NCBI GenBank assembly: GCA_035253825.1 | Contig: DATFBM010000029.1 | Coordinates: 98,156 to 162,155, forward strand | DNA length: 64,000 bases | DNA from: JACCTH01 sp035253825 | Lineage (GTDB): Bacteria > Actinomycetota > Acidimicrobiia > Spongiisociales > ZC4RG35 | Direction of reading: 5' to 3' | Shown: positions 35,087 through 43,626 of the stretch, one piece after another | Numbering within the stretch: position 1 is the first letter of the stretch | How the letters are laid out: every line of letters starts with the position of its first letter | Program-made: the position numbers and the translations under genes | Notes under the pieces: model-generated | What the model was told of the DNA's origin: nothing | The model's input: the letters and a program-made list of their open reading frames with translations, nothing else | The model's database searches: none

Positions 35087-35115
35087 TGATACAACCATAC
35101 GGTTGTATCAATGCG
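35084..35115. promoter_or_regulatory. palindromic operator of the ArsR-SRPBCC operon
   Basis: GCATTGATACAACC (35084-35097) and GGTTGTATCAATGC (35102-35115) are exact 14-base inverted arms with a four-base centre. It overlaps the start region of the ArsR gene, the usual place for an autoregulatory site of a dimeric winged-helix repressor. Confidence 0.8.
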
Positions 35116-35125
35116 TTGTCAACTC

Positions 35126-35602
35126 CTAACTCGTCTCGCCGCTCGGGGCAGCAACCACTTCGATATCACCACGCATCCCGTATTCGTAATGACGGGGGAG
35201 ATGGCAGGCGAACTCGAAGCGCCCGGCCTGGTCGAAGGTGAAGGTGGTGATGGCCCGACCATTGGGATCGACCGAAACTTCTCCCGGGATCGACGGGTGC
35301 TGGGCCTCGGTTCCCCGGGAGTGGCGGCGATGAACCTCGGGCCCACCGGTGATGAACTCGTGGTGGATGGGATCACCGTTCACCACCAGAAAGCGGACCC
35401 TAGTTCCCTCGGCGATGACCAGTCGGTGAGGAAGAAACCGGGAATGCTCGATGTCGATTTGGACGGTGATCTCGCCGGGGCCGAGGGCGACGCTGTCGTC
35501 CTCGGCCACGGCCAACCGGTAGCCAACCGTGGTCACCAACGCCGTCACCAGCACTGCCATGAAGACCAGGGCCCGAAGGCGAGTCGGTGCCCGCTCGCTC
35601 AT
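35126..35602 (-). CDS. membrane-anchored cupredoxin-like protein
   Basis: 158 residues. An N-terminal membrane anchor or signal (LRALVFMAVLVTALVTTVGYRLAVA) precedes a cupredoxin fold: ITVQIDIEHSRFLPHRLVIAEGTRVRFLVVNGDPIHHEFITG, with copper ligands His in IHHEF, Cys and His in FACHLPRH and Met in YGMRG. ATG 35602 overlaps the stop of the DUF2330 gene (ATGA), so the two extracytoplasmic proteins are made together. Confidence 0.85.
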   Translation of the reverse strand: MSERAPTRLRALVFMAVLVTALVTTVGYRLAVAEDDSVALGPGEITVQIDIEHSRFLPHRLVIAEGTRVRFLVVNGDPIHHEFITGGPEVHRRHSRGTEAQHPSIPGEVSVDPNGRAITTFTFDQAGRFEFACHLPRHYEYGMRGDIEVVAAPSGETS

Positions 35603-36666
35603 GAAAGCCTGCCAGTGACGAGACCGGTGCCGCGACGACGCCTGCTCAACCCCATCGCCACCACCACCAACCCGGCGGCAATGCCGGCCACGATCGGCCA
35701 CAAGACCAATTGGCCGGAGGCGACCGAGATCACTTCCGGGGGTGAGACACCGGTATCGGCGAAGTCGGCCCTCTCGCCGGGACTCGCCGAAACCGCGAGG
35801 TCATAGTCGAGTTCGCCGGCTGGGGCATCGACGCTGAGATAACTGAGCCACATCTCCTCAGGCACCCACTCCATCCCCACGTCGGAGCGCAGGTCATCGA
35901 GGAGGAAGGAGCTGGCTGGCTCACTCCGCTGGAGCGTCATCCCGGTGCCACCGGCCAACAGATCGGGGTCATCCTCGGTGAGAAGGAAGACGTCGGCCTC
36001 GATGCGGGTGTCGGGATCGGCACCGAGGCCCAGGATCCGCACCGGAACCCAGGGGTCGTCGGTGGGGATGGTGGCCATGATCGGAGTGCTGTCGCCGGGC
36101 TCCTGGGCCAACTCGGTGGCCCGTTCGGCGTTGAAGCGAGCGGCCATGAACACCGGGCTTCGTCGGGCATAGAAGTCGAGGATCTCGGGGGCGTCGGGCG
36201 TGAGGAAGAAGCCGTGCTCGGCCGCCCAGGCCCCGACCTCGTCGCCGCCCCCGCGGAGGACGGTGATGTCGAGGGCGTCGATTTCGACCTCGAGCAAGAC
36301 CTCGGCTCCTCCAACGGCTGTCGCCGCGTCGGCGACCGCCAGCTCCCGGGCCGGGGGCGCTACCTCGAGGGCGAGCCGTTGCAGGGTCCAATCACCGCCC
36401 CGCTCCACCTTGGTGGGAACATCGGGCAAAGGAATGATCGAACCCACTTCCTTCCCGCTTCCGACGAACTCAAAGGCGGTGACATAGCGCTCGATCCCGT
36501 CGCTATAGGCAGCCAGGGTCGTGGTCCGCACCAGCTGGATGGTCCCGTTCTCGCCCACCAGCCCACCACAGGCCAAGGCGGGAGCAGCCCCCAGGGTCAG
36601 GACCAAGGCCAATACCACTAGGGCCGGCCCTCGGAACCTCCTCGATCGAACCTGCGGCGAACTCAT
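35599..36666 (-). CDS. DUF2330-domain membrane protein
   Basis: 355 residues. A signal peptide (FRGPALVVLALVLTLGAAPALACGG) is followed by the DUF2330 pattern: GENGTIQLVRTTTLAAYSDGIERYVTAFEFVGSGKEVGSIIPLPDVPTKVERGGDWTLQRL. The C-terminus is a single membrane helix (LVLWPIVAGIAAGLVVVAMGL) and an Arg-rich tail. The family is extracytoplasmic and of unknown function. ATG 36666 has AAAGGAGGAAG upstream. It is divergent from the ECF sigma gene, with 111 bases between. Confidence 0.88.
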   Translation of the reverse strand: MSSPQVRSRRFRGPALVVLALVLTLGAAPALACGGLVGENGTIQLVRTTTLAAYSDGIERYVTAFEFVGSGKEVGSIIPLPDVPTKVERGGDWTLQRLALEVAPPARELAVADAATAVGGAEVLLEVEIDALDITVLRGGGDEVGAWAAEHGFFLTPDAPEILDFYARRSPVFMAARFNAERATELAQEPGDSTPIMATIPTDDPWVPVRILGLGADPDTRIEADVFLLTEDDPDLLAGGTGMTLQRSEPASSFLLDDLRSDVGMEWVPEEMWLSYLSVDAPAGELDYDLAVSASPGERADFADTGVSPPEVISVASGQLVLWPIVAGIAAGLVVVAMGLSRRRRGTGLVTGRLS

Positions 36667-36777
36667 GGCTTCCTCCTTTGGAAGATGTGCTCGCGCTTGG
36701 ACGGCGACAGGGATCAGGCGGTTCCGGGGCCCTGGGATGTAAGGGGGCGCCTCCACCCGGACACATAACATCGCGAA

Positions 36778-37335
36778 GTGCCCAGCTTGAGCACACCGCC
36801 TCGAGATATCGACTCGGGACACAAATTCGACTCGCTGTTTGCGGATCACTATCTCGCCGTATACCGGTACTGCCTTCGGCGTCTCGGCCCCGCCGACAGC
36901 GAGGATGCTGCCGCCGAGGTCTTCGCCGTCGCCTGGCGTCGGCTCGAGCAGGTACCGACCGGTGAGCCAGTCCGGCCTTGGCTGCTGGCCGTGGCCTACC
37001 GGGTGGTGGGGAATCACTACCGGGGGAGGAGGCGCCGGGTCAGGTTGTCGGCTCGGCTCGGGAGCGAACGAGAGCAGGTCGTGGAACCGGAGGCCTCCGA
37101 TCCCGAAATTCGACTGCTCCGTCGGGCATTGGACTCGCTTCGATCCGCCGACCGCGAGTTGTTACGGCTCTCGGCTTGGGACGGCCTCTCGAATGCCGAG
37201 ATTGCCGCGGTGATCGGCGTCAAACAGAACGCCGTCGATCAGCGGCTCTTCCGCGCCCGGGCGCGGCTCCGGGGGCGCTTCGACCAACTGATTCTTGAAT
37301 CCTCAGGAGTAAACGCAAGGAAGGCAGCGACATGA
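36778..37335 (+). CDS. ECF-family RNA polymerase sigma factor
   Basis: 185 residues. Region 2: FADHYLAVYRYCLRRLGPADSEDAAAEVFAVAWRRLEQVP; region 4: LRSADRELLRLSAWDGLSNAEIAAVIGVKQNAVDQRLFRARARLRGRF. It directs RNA polymerase to stress or envelope promoters. The start is GTG 36778. The stop overlaps the ATG of a membrane protein that is its probable anti-sigma or sensor partner. Confidence 0.9.
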   Translation: MPSLSTPPRDIDSGHKFDSLFADHYLAVYRYCLRRLGPADSEDAAAEVFAVAWRRLEQVPTGEPVRPWLLAVAYRVVGNHYRGRRRRVRLSARLGSEREQVVEPEASDPEIRLLRRALDSLRSADRELLRLSAWDGLSNAEIAAVIGVKQNAVDQRLFRARARLRGRFDQLILESSGVNARKAAT

Positions 37336-39170
37336 TCGAACTACTAGAACGAGCCGATCCAGCCGCTGTTGTCGAGGTCGACAAGGAAAGGCTGCGGGCG
37401 AAGGTCGACCAGGCGATTGGCCTGACTCCACGTCTTGCCCGGTCGCCCGCCAGTCGGAAGCGTCCGCTCTTGGCAGCGCTCGCCTCAGCCGCCGCGGTGA
37501 CGGCCGTGGTGGCAGTTGTGATCGCCCTTCGACCGGAGCCTCAACCCGATGTCTTCCAATCCGTCATCCCCGCCCCGAATCGTCTCGGCCTACTTCCGGG
37601 TGTCGAGCAGGTGGTGGGGCTTGAGACCGGCGGCGTGAAAGGGATGGCAATCGATGGCGACACCATCTGGGTGCTGGAGTCGCTTCATCACAAGCTAAAT
37701 CGAATTGGCGCCGCGGACGGGGCCATCGAAGCCTCCTACGAGATCGACGCCTACGCCGAGGGAGTGGTAGTCGGCGGTGGCTATCTCTGGCTATCGAGCT
37801 ATGACCATGAGGGTGAGGTTCTTCGCTTCGATCCCGAGACGGGGCAAGTCGATCGAACCATCGCCTTGGGCGGCGCTCCCGGTTGGTCGGCCTGGTTTGG
37901 CGACAGCCTGTGGATCAACAACGAACAAGGCGACCTCTTTCGAATTACGACGGCCGGAGCGATCACGTCGATGGGAACCGGCGAGGTCAAAGGCCAGGGT
38001 CTGGGATATCTATGGGTCAACGACCCCGCCACCGAGCTGATTTCGAGTATCGGACCGGACGGAGCCCGGGGGGAAATCGTGATCCCTACCCATCCCGGAC
38101 TCGAGACCATGTCCGGATCGGGAGTGCGGCTTCTCATTGAGGCTGCAGGGAAGCTCTGGCTGATGGATGGCGATTATCCCTGGGGGACCAACCTCAGTGT
38201 CTTCGATCCCGACACCGGCGAACTTCGCACCTTCGGGGCGGTCACTTTTGGTCTCCACTCGATGATCGAGTTCGAGGGGAGGGTTTGGCTCACTTCGCAC
38301 ACCGATCATCTGCTGATTCGGATCGATCCCGAGACCGGGGAGGTTCGCCGCTACCCGATGCCGGGCAAGCCCGGTGGTTTGGTGGCCTCCGGCGGCTCCT
38401 TGTGGGTGGCGCTTCACCATCCCGGGGCCTTGCTCCGAATCGATCCCGACGCCGGATTGCTGGAAGCCGGCGACATCGTGGCCGATGACTGGAACCGATT
38501 CCCCCATCGGCTGCTGTGCACCGGAGGTGGGGATCTCGAAGGACCGACCATCATCCTCGAGCCTTACGACTGGATCGACTACGGGTCCTGGTCCGTCGTG
38601 CAAGCCCAATTGTTGAATCAAGGCCACGTGGTCTGCAGCAATGGCTATGTCGACGGCGAGGCGTCACCCGAGCAGCGGGCCGCGGCGTTGAACCAGGCGC
38701 TGATCGAGGCGGGGATCTCCGGTCCGTTCGTTGTCGTCGCCAACGGCGATGGGGTCCACACCATCCGCCTCTTTGCCGAAGCGCGCGATGACGTCGTGGG
38801 AGTCGTCCTCGTTGATCCGATGGCGGTCGGATTCGGGGACTTCCTTGAAGAGCAAACCGGCGACCACCCCCCATTTGCCGATCTCGATCCCGCAACTTCG
38901 GCCGCCCTCGATTTCGGCACCGTGCCGCTGGTCGTCGTCGGCCAGGATCCGGAGAAAGTCTTCCTGAGCCCGCAGTTCATAGCCGGTTTCGGTCCCGAAA
39001 CAGCCCGGGTCGTCAACGACTACTGGCAGGACGGGTTGGCGTTCTACCGGGGACTGTCGACCAATGTAAGTTCAAGGGTCGCCGCCGGAACCGGCATGCA
39101 CATGGTGATCTGGGATCAGCCGGGGCTGGTGGTCGAGGAAGTTCTCAACGTGATATCCCGAGGCGATTGA
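37332..39170 (+). CDS. membrane protein with beta-propeller and nucleophile-less hydrolase-like domain, probable sigma-factor partner
   Basis: 612 residues. A short cytoplasmic N-terminus (1-44) that could hold the sigma factor is followed by one membrane helix (45-66). About 95-390 is a beta-propeller with repeats such as IWVLESLHHKLNRIG and LWLSSYDHEGEVLRFDPETG. About 405-605 resembles an alpha/beta hydrolase: PFVVVANGDGVHTIRLFAEARDDVVGVVLVDP aligns with the usual G-x-S-x-G elbow, but Gly replaces the nucleophilic Ser. A late His (GMHMVIWDQPGLVVEEVL) is kept. It could sense an extracytoplasmic ligand rather than catalyse. ATG 37332 overlaps the sigma stop (ATGA). Confidence 0.75.
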   Translation: MIELLERADPAAVVEVDKERLRAKVDQAIGLTPRLARSPASRKRPLLAALASAAAVTAVVAVVIALRPEPQPDVFQSVIPAPNRLGLLPGVEQVVGLETGGVKGMAIDGDTIWVLESLHHKLNRIGAADGAIEASYEIDAYAEGVVVGGGYLWLSSYDHEGEVLRFDPETGQVDRTIALGGAPGWSAWFGDSLWINNEQGDLFRITTAGAITSMGTGEVKGQGLGYLWVNDPATELISSIGPDGARGEIVIPTHPGLETMSGSGVRLLIEAAGKLWLMDGDYPWGTNLSVFDPDTGELRTFGAVTFGLHSMIEFEGRVWLTSHTDHLLIRIDPETGEVRRYPMPGKPGGLVASGGSLWVALHHPGALLRIDPDAGLLEAGDIVADDWNRFPHRLLCTGGGDLEGPTIILEPYDWIDYGSWSVVQAQLLNQGHVVCSNGYVDGEASPEQRAAALNQALIEAGISGPFVVVANGDGVHTIRLFAEARDDVVGVVLVDPMAVGFGDFLEEQTGDHPPFADLDPATSAALDFGTVPLVVVGQDPEKVFLSPQFIAGFGPETARVVNDYWQDGLAFYRGLSTNVSSRVAAGTGMHMVIWDQPGLVVEEVLNVISRGD

Positions 39171-39226
39171 TCGCGGTGTGAAAGCTGCGCTTGGGCTTGC
39201 CGACGACGAGGCGTACGCTCCCTGAG

Positions 39227-40159
39227 GTGACGCCTGCCGAACCCATCAACTGGTTGCTGGAACCACAGCAATCTGACCCCGCCATCCGCTGGCAGGTGAT
39301 GCGGGACCTGCTTCATGCCCCTGAGAAAGAGTGGGAGGCCGAGCGCTCCCTGGTCGCCTCCGAGGGATGGGGAGCGCGCCTCCTCGCCATGCAACAGCCC
39401 AACGGGGGGTGGAGCACGGTTACCCAACCGAAGAGATTTATCGAGAGTCCCGATGGCTCGGCCACCCATGCCCTGGCGCTGCTGGCGGAGATGGGGCTTG
39501 ATCCCGAAAGCGAAGTCGCTCGACGCACCGTCGAGGTGGTCGAGGATCAAGTCACCTTCTACGAGGGGAATCAACCGTTCTTCACCGGCGAGGTCGAGGC
39601 CTGCATCAACGGCCGAGTGCTCCAGGTGGGCGCCTACTTCGGTAGGCCCAACGAGGCTTTGGCCCAACGCCTCGTAGGCGAACAGCTGGCCGATGGCGGT
39701 TGGAATTGCGATGCTCCTCCCAGCACCCGGGGATCGTTCCACTCCACCATCTGCGTTCTCGAAGGTCTCTTGGCTTACGAACGGGCGGTGGGCGGTGGAG
39801 AGGGAGTAACCGAAGCCCGTACCCAAGGAGAGGAATACCTGCTTTCCCGCCAGATGTTTCGATCGTTGTCCTCCGGCGAAGTGATCGATTCCGAGTGGAC
39901 GTTGTTCTCATATCCACCCGGCCACCACTACGACGTGCTGCGGGGTCTCGACTATCTACAGAGCGCCGGAGCAGTGCCAGACCACCGGGTGGCTGAGGCG
40001 GTTGGGTTGGTGGAGGAGAAGCGGACTCAGGCTGGCCACTGGTTGCTCGAGAACCCGCAGCACGACGTTCTCGATTTCGAGATGGAGATAGCCGGCGAGC
40101 CCAGCCGCTGGAACACACTCCGGGCGTTGCGGGTCCTCCAGTGGGCTCCGATCGGCTGA
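39227..40159 (+). CDS. alpha/alpha-toroid (terpene cyclase/prenyltransferase-fold) protein
   Basis: About 310 residues from GTG 39227. Repeats of the type LLAMQQPNGGWSTVTQ, QLADGGWNCD and GLDYLQSAGAV resemble the QW-like GGW repeats of squalene-cyclase-type toroids. The DxDD motif of cyclases and the zinc site of prenyltransferases are not visible, so catalysis is uncertain. Relatives are often called squalene cyclase-like hypothetical proteins. It follows the propeller protein on the same strand. Confidence 0.75.
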   Translation: MTPAEPINWLLEPQQSDPAIRWQVMRDLLHAPEKEWEAERSLVASEGWGARLLAMQQPNGGWSTVTQPKRFIESPDGSATHALALLAEMGLDPESEVARRTVEVVEDQVTFYEGNQPFFTGEVEACINGRVLQVGAYFGRPNEALAQRLVGEQLADGGWNCDAPPSTRGSFHSTICVLEGLLAYERAVGGGEGVTEARTQGEEYLLSRQMFRSLSSGEVIDSEWTLFSYPPGHHYDVLRGLDYLQSAGAVPDHRVAEAVGLVEEKRTQAGHWLLENPQHDVLDFEMEIAGEPSRWNTLRALRVLQWAPIG

Positions 40160-40204
40160 ACGCAAGAACCAGTCCTCGGCGGCATCGACTAAACCGGACC
40201 GGTC

Positions 40205-40966
40205 ATGCTCTCCAACGGGACCAAAGCCAAACTAAATGCCGGGGAGGTGGTCCTCGGCACGTTCATTCGGTACAACGACCCGAGCTTCACCGAATACGTG
40301 GCGCTCCAGGGGTGGGACTTCCTGGTCTTCGATGGAGAACATGGCACTCTCGAGCCGCACCAGGTTGAGGATCTCGTTCGAGCCACCGAACTACATGGCG
40401 TCACTCCCGTGGTGAGGGTTCCGACCAATCAGCCTCACCTGATTCTTCGTTACATGGACACCGGTGCTCACGGGCTTCACGTTCCCTGGGTCAACACTCC
40501 AGCTGAGGTCGAAGCGGCGGTGCGCTCGGTCAAGAATCACCCTCGCGGAGTTCGCGGGTTGGCCGGGAGCCGCGCGGCTGACTGGGGCATCGCCGAGCCA
40601 CTGGGCGACTACACGGCTCGTTCCAACCGCGAGACATTGGTCGTCATCCATATCGAAACCGAGGAAGCGGCAGATGCGGTTTCGGACTATCTCGCCGTCG
40701 ACGGCGTCGATGTGATCTTTCTCGGCCCGACCGATCTCTCGCAGTCGTTGGGCGTACCCGGACAACTCGACCATCCCCAGGTGGTGGCGGCGATGGAGCG
40801 AGTGGCCGATGTCGTCGTCCCCTCCGAGAAGGCCTTGGGAGTCTTCGCCGGCGATCTCGCATCCGCCCGTGGGTGGATCGAGCGCGGAGCGCGGTACATC
40901 GCCACCGACAGCGACCGATTGCTGCGACGAGGGATGCAGGATTACCTCAGTGAGGCGCGGCGATGA
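40205..40966 (+). CDS. HpcH/HpaI-type class II aldolase
   Basis: 253 residues. LGTFIRYNDPSFTEYVALQGWDFLVFDGEHGTLEPHQVEDLVRA contains the Glu/His pair of the active site; RYMDTGAHGLHVPWVNTPAEVEAAV and the metal-binding VIHIETEEAADAVSDYLAVDGVDVIFLGPTDLSQSLG follow. The family cleaves 4-hydroxy-2-oxo acids to pyruvate and an aldehyde using a divalent metal. Its ATG has only a weak ribosome site. The stop overlaps the ATG of the next LLM gene. Confidence 0.9.
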   Translation: MLSNGTKAKLNAGEVVLGTFIRYNDPSFTEYVALQGWDFLVFDGEHGTLEPHQVEDLVRATELHGVTPVVRVPTNQPHLILRYMDTGAHGLHVPWVNTPAEVEAAVRSVKNHPRGVRGLAGSRAADWGIAEPLGDYTARSNRETLVVIHIETEEAADAVSDYLAVDGVDVIFLGPTDLSQSLGVPGQLDHPQVVAAMERVADVVVPSEKALGVFAGDLASARGWIERGARYIATDSDRLLRRGMQDYLSEARR

Positions 40967-41763
40967 CCGAAGGATCCAAAGCCATGCTCGGCCTCGGGGT
41001 CACCGCCGGGATTTCTGAGACCTTGGCGCGCGACCTGGCGAGTCGGTGCCAGGAGCTTGGCTACCAATCGCTCTGGTCCAACGACGGGGAGCGGGCGCCA
41101 GGTCTGGAAACGCTCGCTCATTTCGCGGTGGGGGCGCCAAACCTCGAACTCGGAGTAGGGGTGCTTCCTCTTGACCGGAATCCACCGGCCAAGATCAAAG
41201 CCGATATCGATCGCCTGGGGCTTGACCCCTCCCGCCTGTGGGTGGGGGTGGGGTCCGGCCAGCTGCGACCGCCGGTCGAGGCAGTTCGGCGGGGAGTGGA
41301 GGAACTGCGGGAACTGCTCCCCGAGGGGACAAGGATCGCCGTCGCCGCCATGCGTCCCCGGCTGTGTCGGTTGGGTGGCGAGATCGCGGATGCGGTATTG
41401 CTCAACTGGATGTTGCCCGCCCAAGCGGCAAGGGCCAGGATCTGGATGGATGCGGAAGATCGCACAGGAGACGAGAAGCCGGTGTTGGCTACCTACGTAC
41501 GCGTCGCCGTCGGTCCGCAAGCGCAAGAGCGCTTGACTTTGGAGGAGAGTCGCTACCGCGTTATCAACGAAGGCCATCGCCGGCACTTCGCGGCCATGGA
41601 TGTGGCCGTTGGCAGCGTCGGCATTGCCGCCTCGAGGCGAGCCGAGGTCGTCGACGGCCTTGAGCCCTATCGCTCGGCGGTCGACCTCACCATTGTCAGG
41701 GCTCTCGTCACAGGCGAAGAGGACTCCTTGATCGCTGTCGCCGAGGCTGCCGCGCCCACCTGA
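40963..41763 (+). CDS. LLM-class flavin/F420-dependent oxidoreductase-like protein
   Basis: 266 residues: LGLGVTAGISETLARDLASRCQELGYQSLWSNDG, LETLAHFAVGAPNLELGVGVLPLDRNPP and LDPSRLWVGVGSGQLRPPVEAVRRGVEELRELL, the blocks of the luciferase-like barrel. It is shorter than most family members, missing part of the insertion region. Coupled to the aldolase by an ATGA overlap. Substrate unknown. Confidence 0.82.
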   Translation: MTEGSKAMLGLGVTAGISETLARDLASRCQELGYQSLWSNDGERAPGLETLAHFAVGAPNLELGVGVLPLDRNPPAKIKADIDRLGLDPSRLWVGVGSGQLRPPVEAVRRGVEELRELLPEGTRIAVAAMRPRLCRLGGEIADAVLLNWMLPAQAARARIWMDAEDRTGDEKPVLATYVRVAVGPQAQERLTLEESRYRVINEGHRRHFAAMDVAVGSVGIAASRRAEVVDGLEPYRSAVDLTIVRALVTGEEDSLIAVAEAAAPT

Positions 41764-41796
41764 CGACCGGCAGCGGCGATGACAGCGAAGCGATCT

Positions 41797-42333
41797 TTAG
41801 ACGAAAAGCTGCACTTCGGCGGTGGAGGCGAAATCCAAGAAGGCAGCCGCCCCCGCCACCAGGCAGCCGTCGATCAGATCTTCTTCCTTGACTCCCATCA
41901 CTCCCATCGTCGTCGAGCAGGCGAAGAACTGCACGCCCAAGCCCTGCGCCATCGAGATGAACTCGGAGACCGGGGGCATGTTGGCGTCCTTCATCCATTT
42001 CTTCATCATCAGAGTGGCGCCGGCAGTGGCCCCAGGAAGGGCGCCGAGCAAGTTGGGCATTTGAATCGGTCCGGCCGGATTGGCTAGCGAAGCCATCTTC
42101 AACTTCGGCGAACGCTTCCGATGGATCACGTCGAGCCCGAAGAAGGTGAAGTAGACCCCGGCTTCCCACCCCAGGCTGGCCGCGGTGGTGGCAAGGATCA
42201 GGGGTGGATACGCCTGGTCGAGGGTTCCCTTCGAGGCTACCAAGGCGATCCTTTTCCGCTTCTGCGGCGCCGATCCGTTCTGGTCGGTGACCACAGATGG
42301 TTCGTTGGAGAGGTTCTCTGCAAGCAGTGTCAT
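41797..42333 (-). CDS. DsrE/DsrF/DrsH-like sulfur-carrier family protein
   Basis: 178 residues. KRIALVASKGTLDQAYPPLILATTAASLGWEAGVYFTFFGLDVIHR, then MAQGLGVQFFACSTTMGVMGVKEEDLIDGCLVAGAAAFLDFA, match DsrE/DrsH-like proteins that handle persulfide sulfur. Cys139 is the likely sulfur-carrying residue; Cys157 is also present. ATG 42333 lies one base after the TusA stop, so it is the third gene of the cysteine-synthase operon. Confidence 0.88.
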   Translation of the reverse strand: MTLLAENLSNEPSVVTDQNGSAPQKRKRIALVASKGTLDQAYPPLILATTAASLGWEAGVYFTFFGLDVIHRKRSPKLKMASLANPAGPIQMPNLLGALPGATAGATLMMKKWMKDANMPPVSEFISMAQGLGVQFFACSTTMGVMGVKEEDLIDGCLVAGAAAFLDFASTAEVQLFV

Positions 42334-42334
42334 G

Positions 42335-42577
42335 TCAGGAGCCCTTTCTGATCCAAAAGAGCTGCGTCGTCCCTTGGTCCTCAGCCGCCAGCAGCTCATC
42401 TCCGCGTTGGCGGGCCAGGGCGGGGATGTCCTGGAGAGAGCCACGGTCGCTTGTCACCAGCCGCAGCACCTGGCCGTTGGTCAGGCGGTTGAGCACTTGT
42501 CCCGCTTGATAGACCGGGAGCGGGCAGAGGAGCCCGGAGGTGTCGAGGATTTCGTCGTGGGCGAGGGTGTCGGTCAT
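42335..42577 (-). CDS. TusA/SirA-family sulfur carrier protein
   Basis: 80 residues, typical length. The CPxP motif is present as LLCPLPV with Cys18 as the persulfide carrier, followed by QAGQVLNRLTNGQVLRLVTSDRGSLQDIPALARQRGDELL. The family relays sulfur from cysteine desulfurases or to DsrE-type partners. Its ATG overlaps the stop of the cysteine-synthase-like gene (ATGA). Confidence 0.92.
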   Translation of the reverse strand: MTDTLAHDEILDTSGLLCPLPVYQAGQVLNRLTNGQVLRLVTSDRGSLQDIPALARQRGDELLAAEDQGTTQLFWIRKGS

Positions 42578-43554
42578 TGGTCATCCTTTCGTTGTGGGTG
42601 CTGGTCGAGGTATTGGGAGAAGAAACTGGCGTACTTGAACCCGGAATCAGGGGAGATGGCCACCGTCAGTGCCGGGTCATCGAGAGCCAGAGCGCCGGCG
42701 ACGATGGCGCCGGTCGAGGGACCGACCATCAGCCCTTCCTGTCGAAAAAGATCCAAGGTCTTGGCGTAGGCGGTCTCATCGTCTATTCGCACTACCTGAT
42801 CGATCACGGTCCGATCGAGGATCTCGGGTTCTGAGGCCTCGGCAAAAGACTTGAGCCCGGGAAGACGGTGGCCCGCATTCGGCTCCACCGCCACGATCCG
42901 AATCGATGGATCCTGCTCCTTCAGGAAGCGACCGACTCCGGTGATGGTGCCGCAAGTTCCGAAGCCGGCAACGAAGGTGCGCACCTGTCCTTGGGTCTGG
43001 CGCCAGATCTCGGGTCCAGTTGTCTCGTAGTGGGCAGAGACGTTGGCTGAATTAGAGTATTGATCCGTCCAGACGTAATCCTCGCCGCCTCGACTGCGGG
43101 CAATCGCTCGGGCCAAGGCGATGGCACCATCCCCGGGCAGATCCACAGGGCAGAGATCGTCCGGAGTCTCGAGGACCTCGGCGCCGAGCATGCGGAGCAG
43201 CACCCGCTTTTCGATCGGCGCTCCTTCCGGAATGGTCACCGTTACCGGGATCCCTTCGAGGCCGGCCAGGGCTGCCAGCGCCAGGGCAGTGTTACCCGAG
43301 GAGGCTTCGACCAGGCGCCTTCCGGCGATCTCCGGTAGAAGCTCTGAGAGCATGTAGGCCGCAGCCCGGTCCTTGATCGATCCGAAAGGGTTGAGCCATT
43401 CCAGCTTGAGATAAAGCGCCCGGGCCCCTGCGGTTCGGCCCAGGCGAACGATTGGAGTTGGTTGATCCGCATCGGGCAGAAGCTGGCGGACATCATCGAA
43501 GCGGCGGACCAGGGGGTCGGTCTTGAGAGTTGTCGATTCGAAAACAGTGGTCAC
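42574..43554 (-). CDS. PLP-dependent cysteine synthase/cystathionine beta-synthase-type enzyme
   Basis: 326 residues from GTG 43554. PLP Lys61 lies in FGSIKDRAA; the substrate loop is EASSGNTALALA; the phosphate-binding region is GFGTCGTITGVGRFLK. It should make cysteine, or a thiol adduct, from an activated serine and sulfide, or from a sulfur carrier such as the coupled TusA. The GTG start has GGGAG eight bases upstream and lies downstream of an intrinsic terminator; an ATG at 43584 would start inside the terminator hairpin. Expression is probably controlled by a polycysteine leader peptide upstream. Confidence 0.93.
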   Translation of the reverse strand: MTTVFESTTLKTDPLVRRFDDVRQLLPDADQPTPIVRLGRTAGARALYLKLEWLNPFGSIKDRAAAYMLSELLPEIAGRRLVEASSGNTALALAALAGLEGIPVTVTIPEGAPIEKRVLLRMLGAEVLETPDDLCPVDLPGDGAIALARAIARSRGGEDYVWTDQYSNSANVSAHYETTGPEIWRQTQGQVRTFVAGFGTCGTITGVGRFLKEQDPSIRIVAVEPNAGHRLPGLKSFAEASEPEILDRTVIDQVVRIDDETAYAKTLDLFRQEGLMVGPSTGAIVAGALALDDPALTVAISPDSGFKYASFFSQYLDQHPQRKDDQ

Positions 43555-43567
43555 GGTTTGCTCCCGG

Positions 43568-43599
43568 AAAAAAGAAACCCGCATCGGGTCGATGCGGGT
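43568..43599 (-). terminator. intrinsic terminator in the cysteine operon leader (attenuator)
   Basis: Read on the minus strand, ACCCGCATC (43599-43591) pairs perfectly with GATGCGGGT (43585-43577) across a five-base loop. It is followed by TTCTTTTTT (to 43568). It sits between the leader peptide stop (43627) and the structural gene start (43554), the position expected for a transcription attenuator. Confidence 0.85.
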
Positions 43600-43626
43600 G
43601 GGCGAAAGGATTCTTGTTGCGATTAC

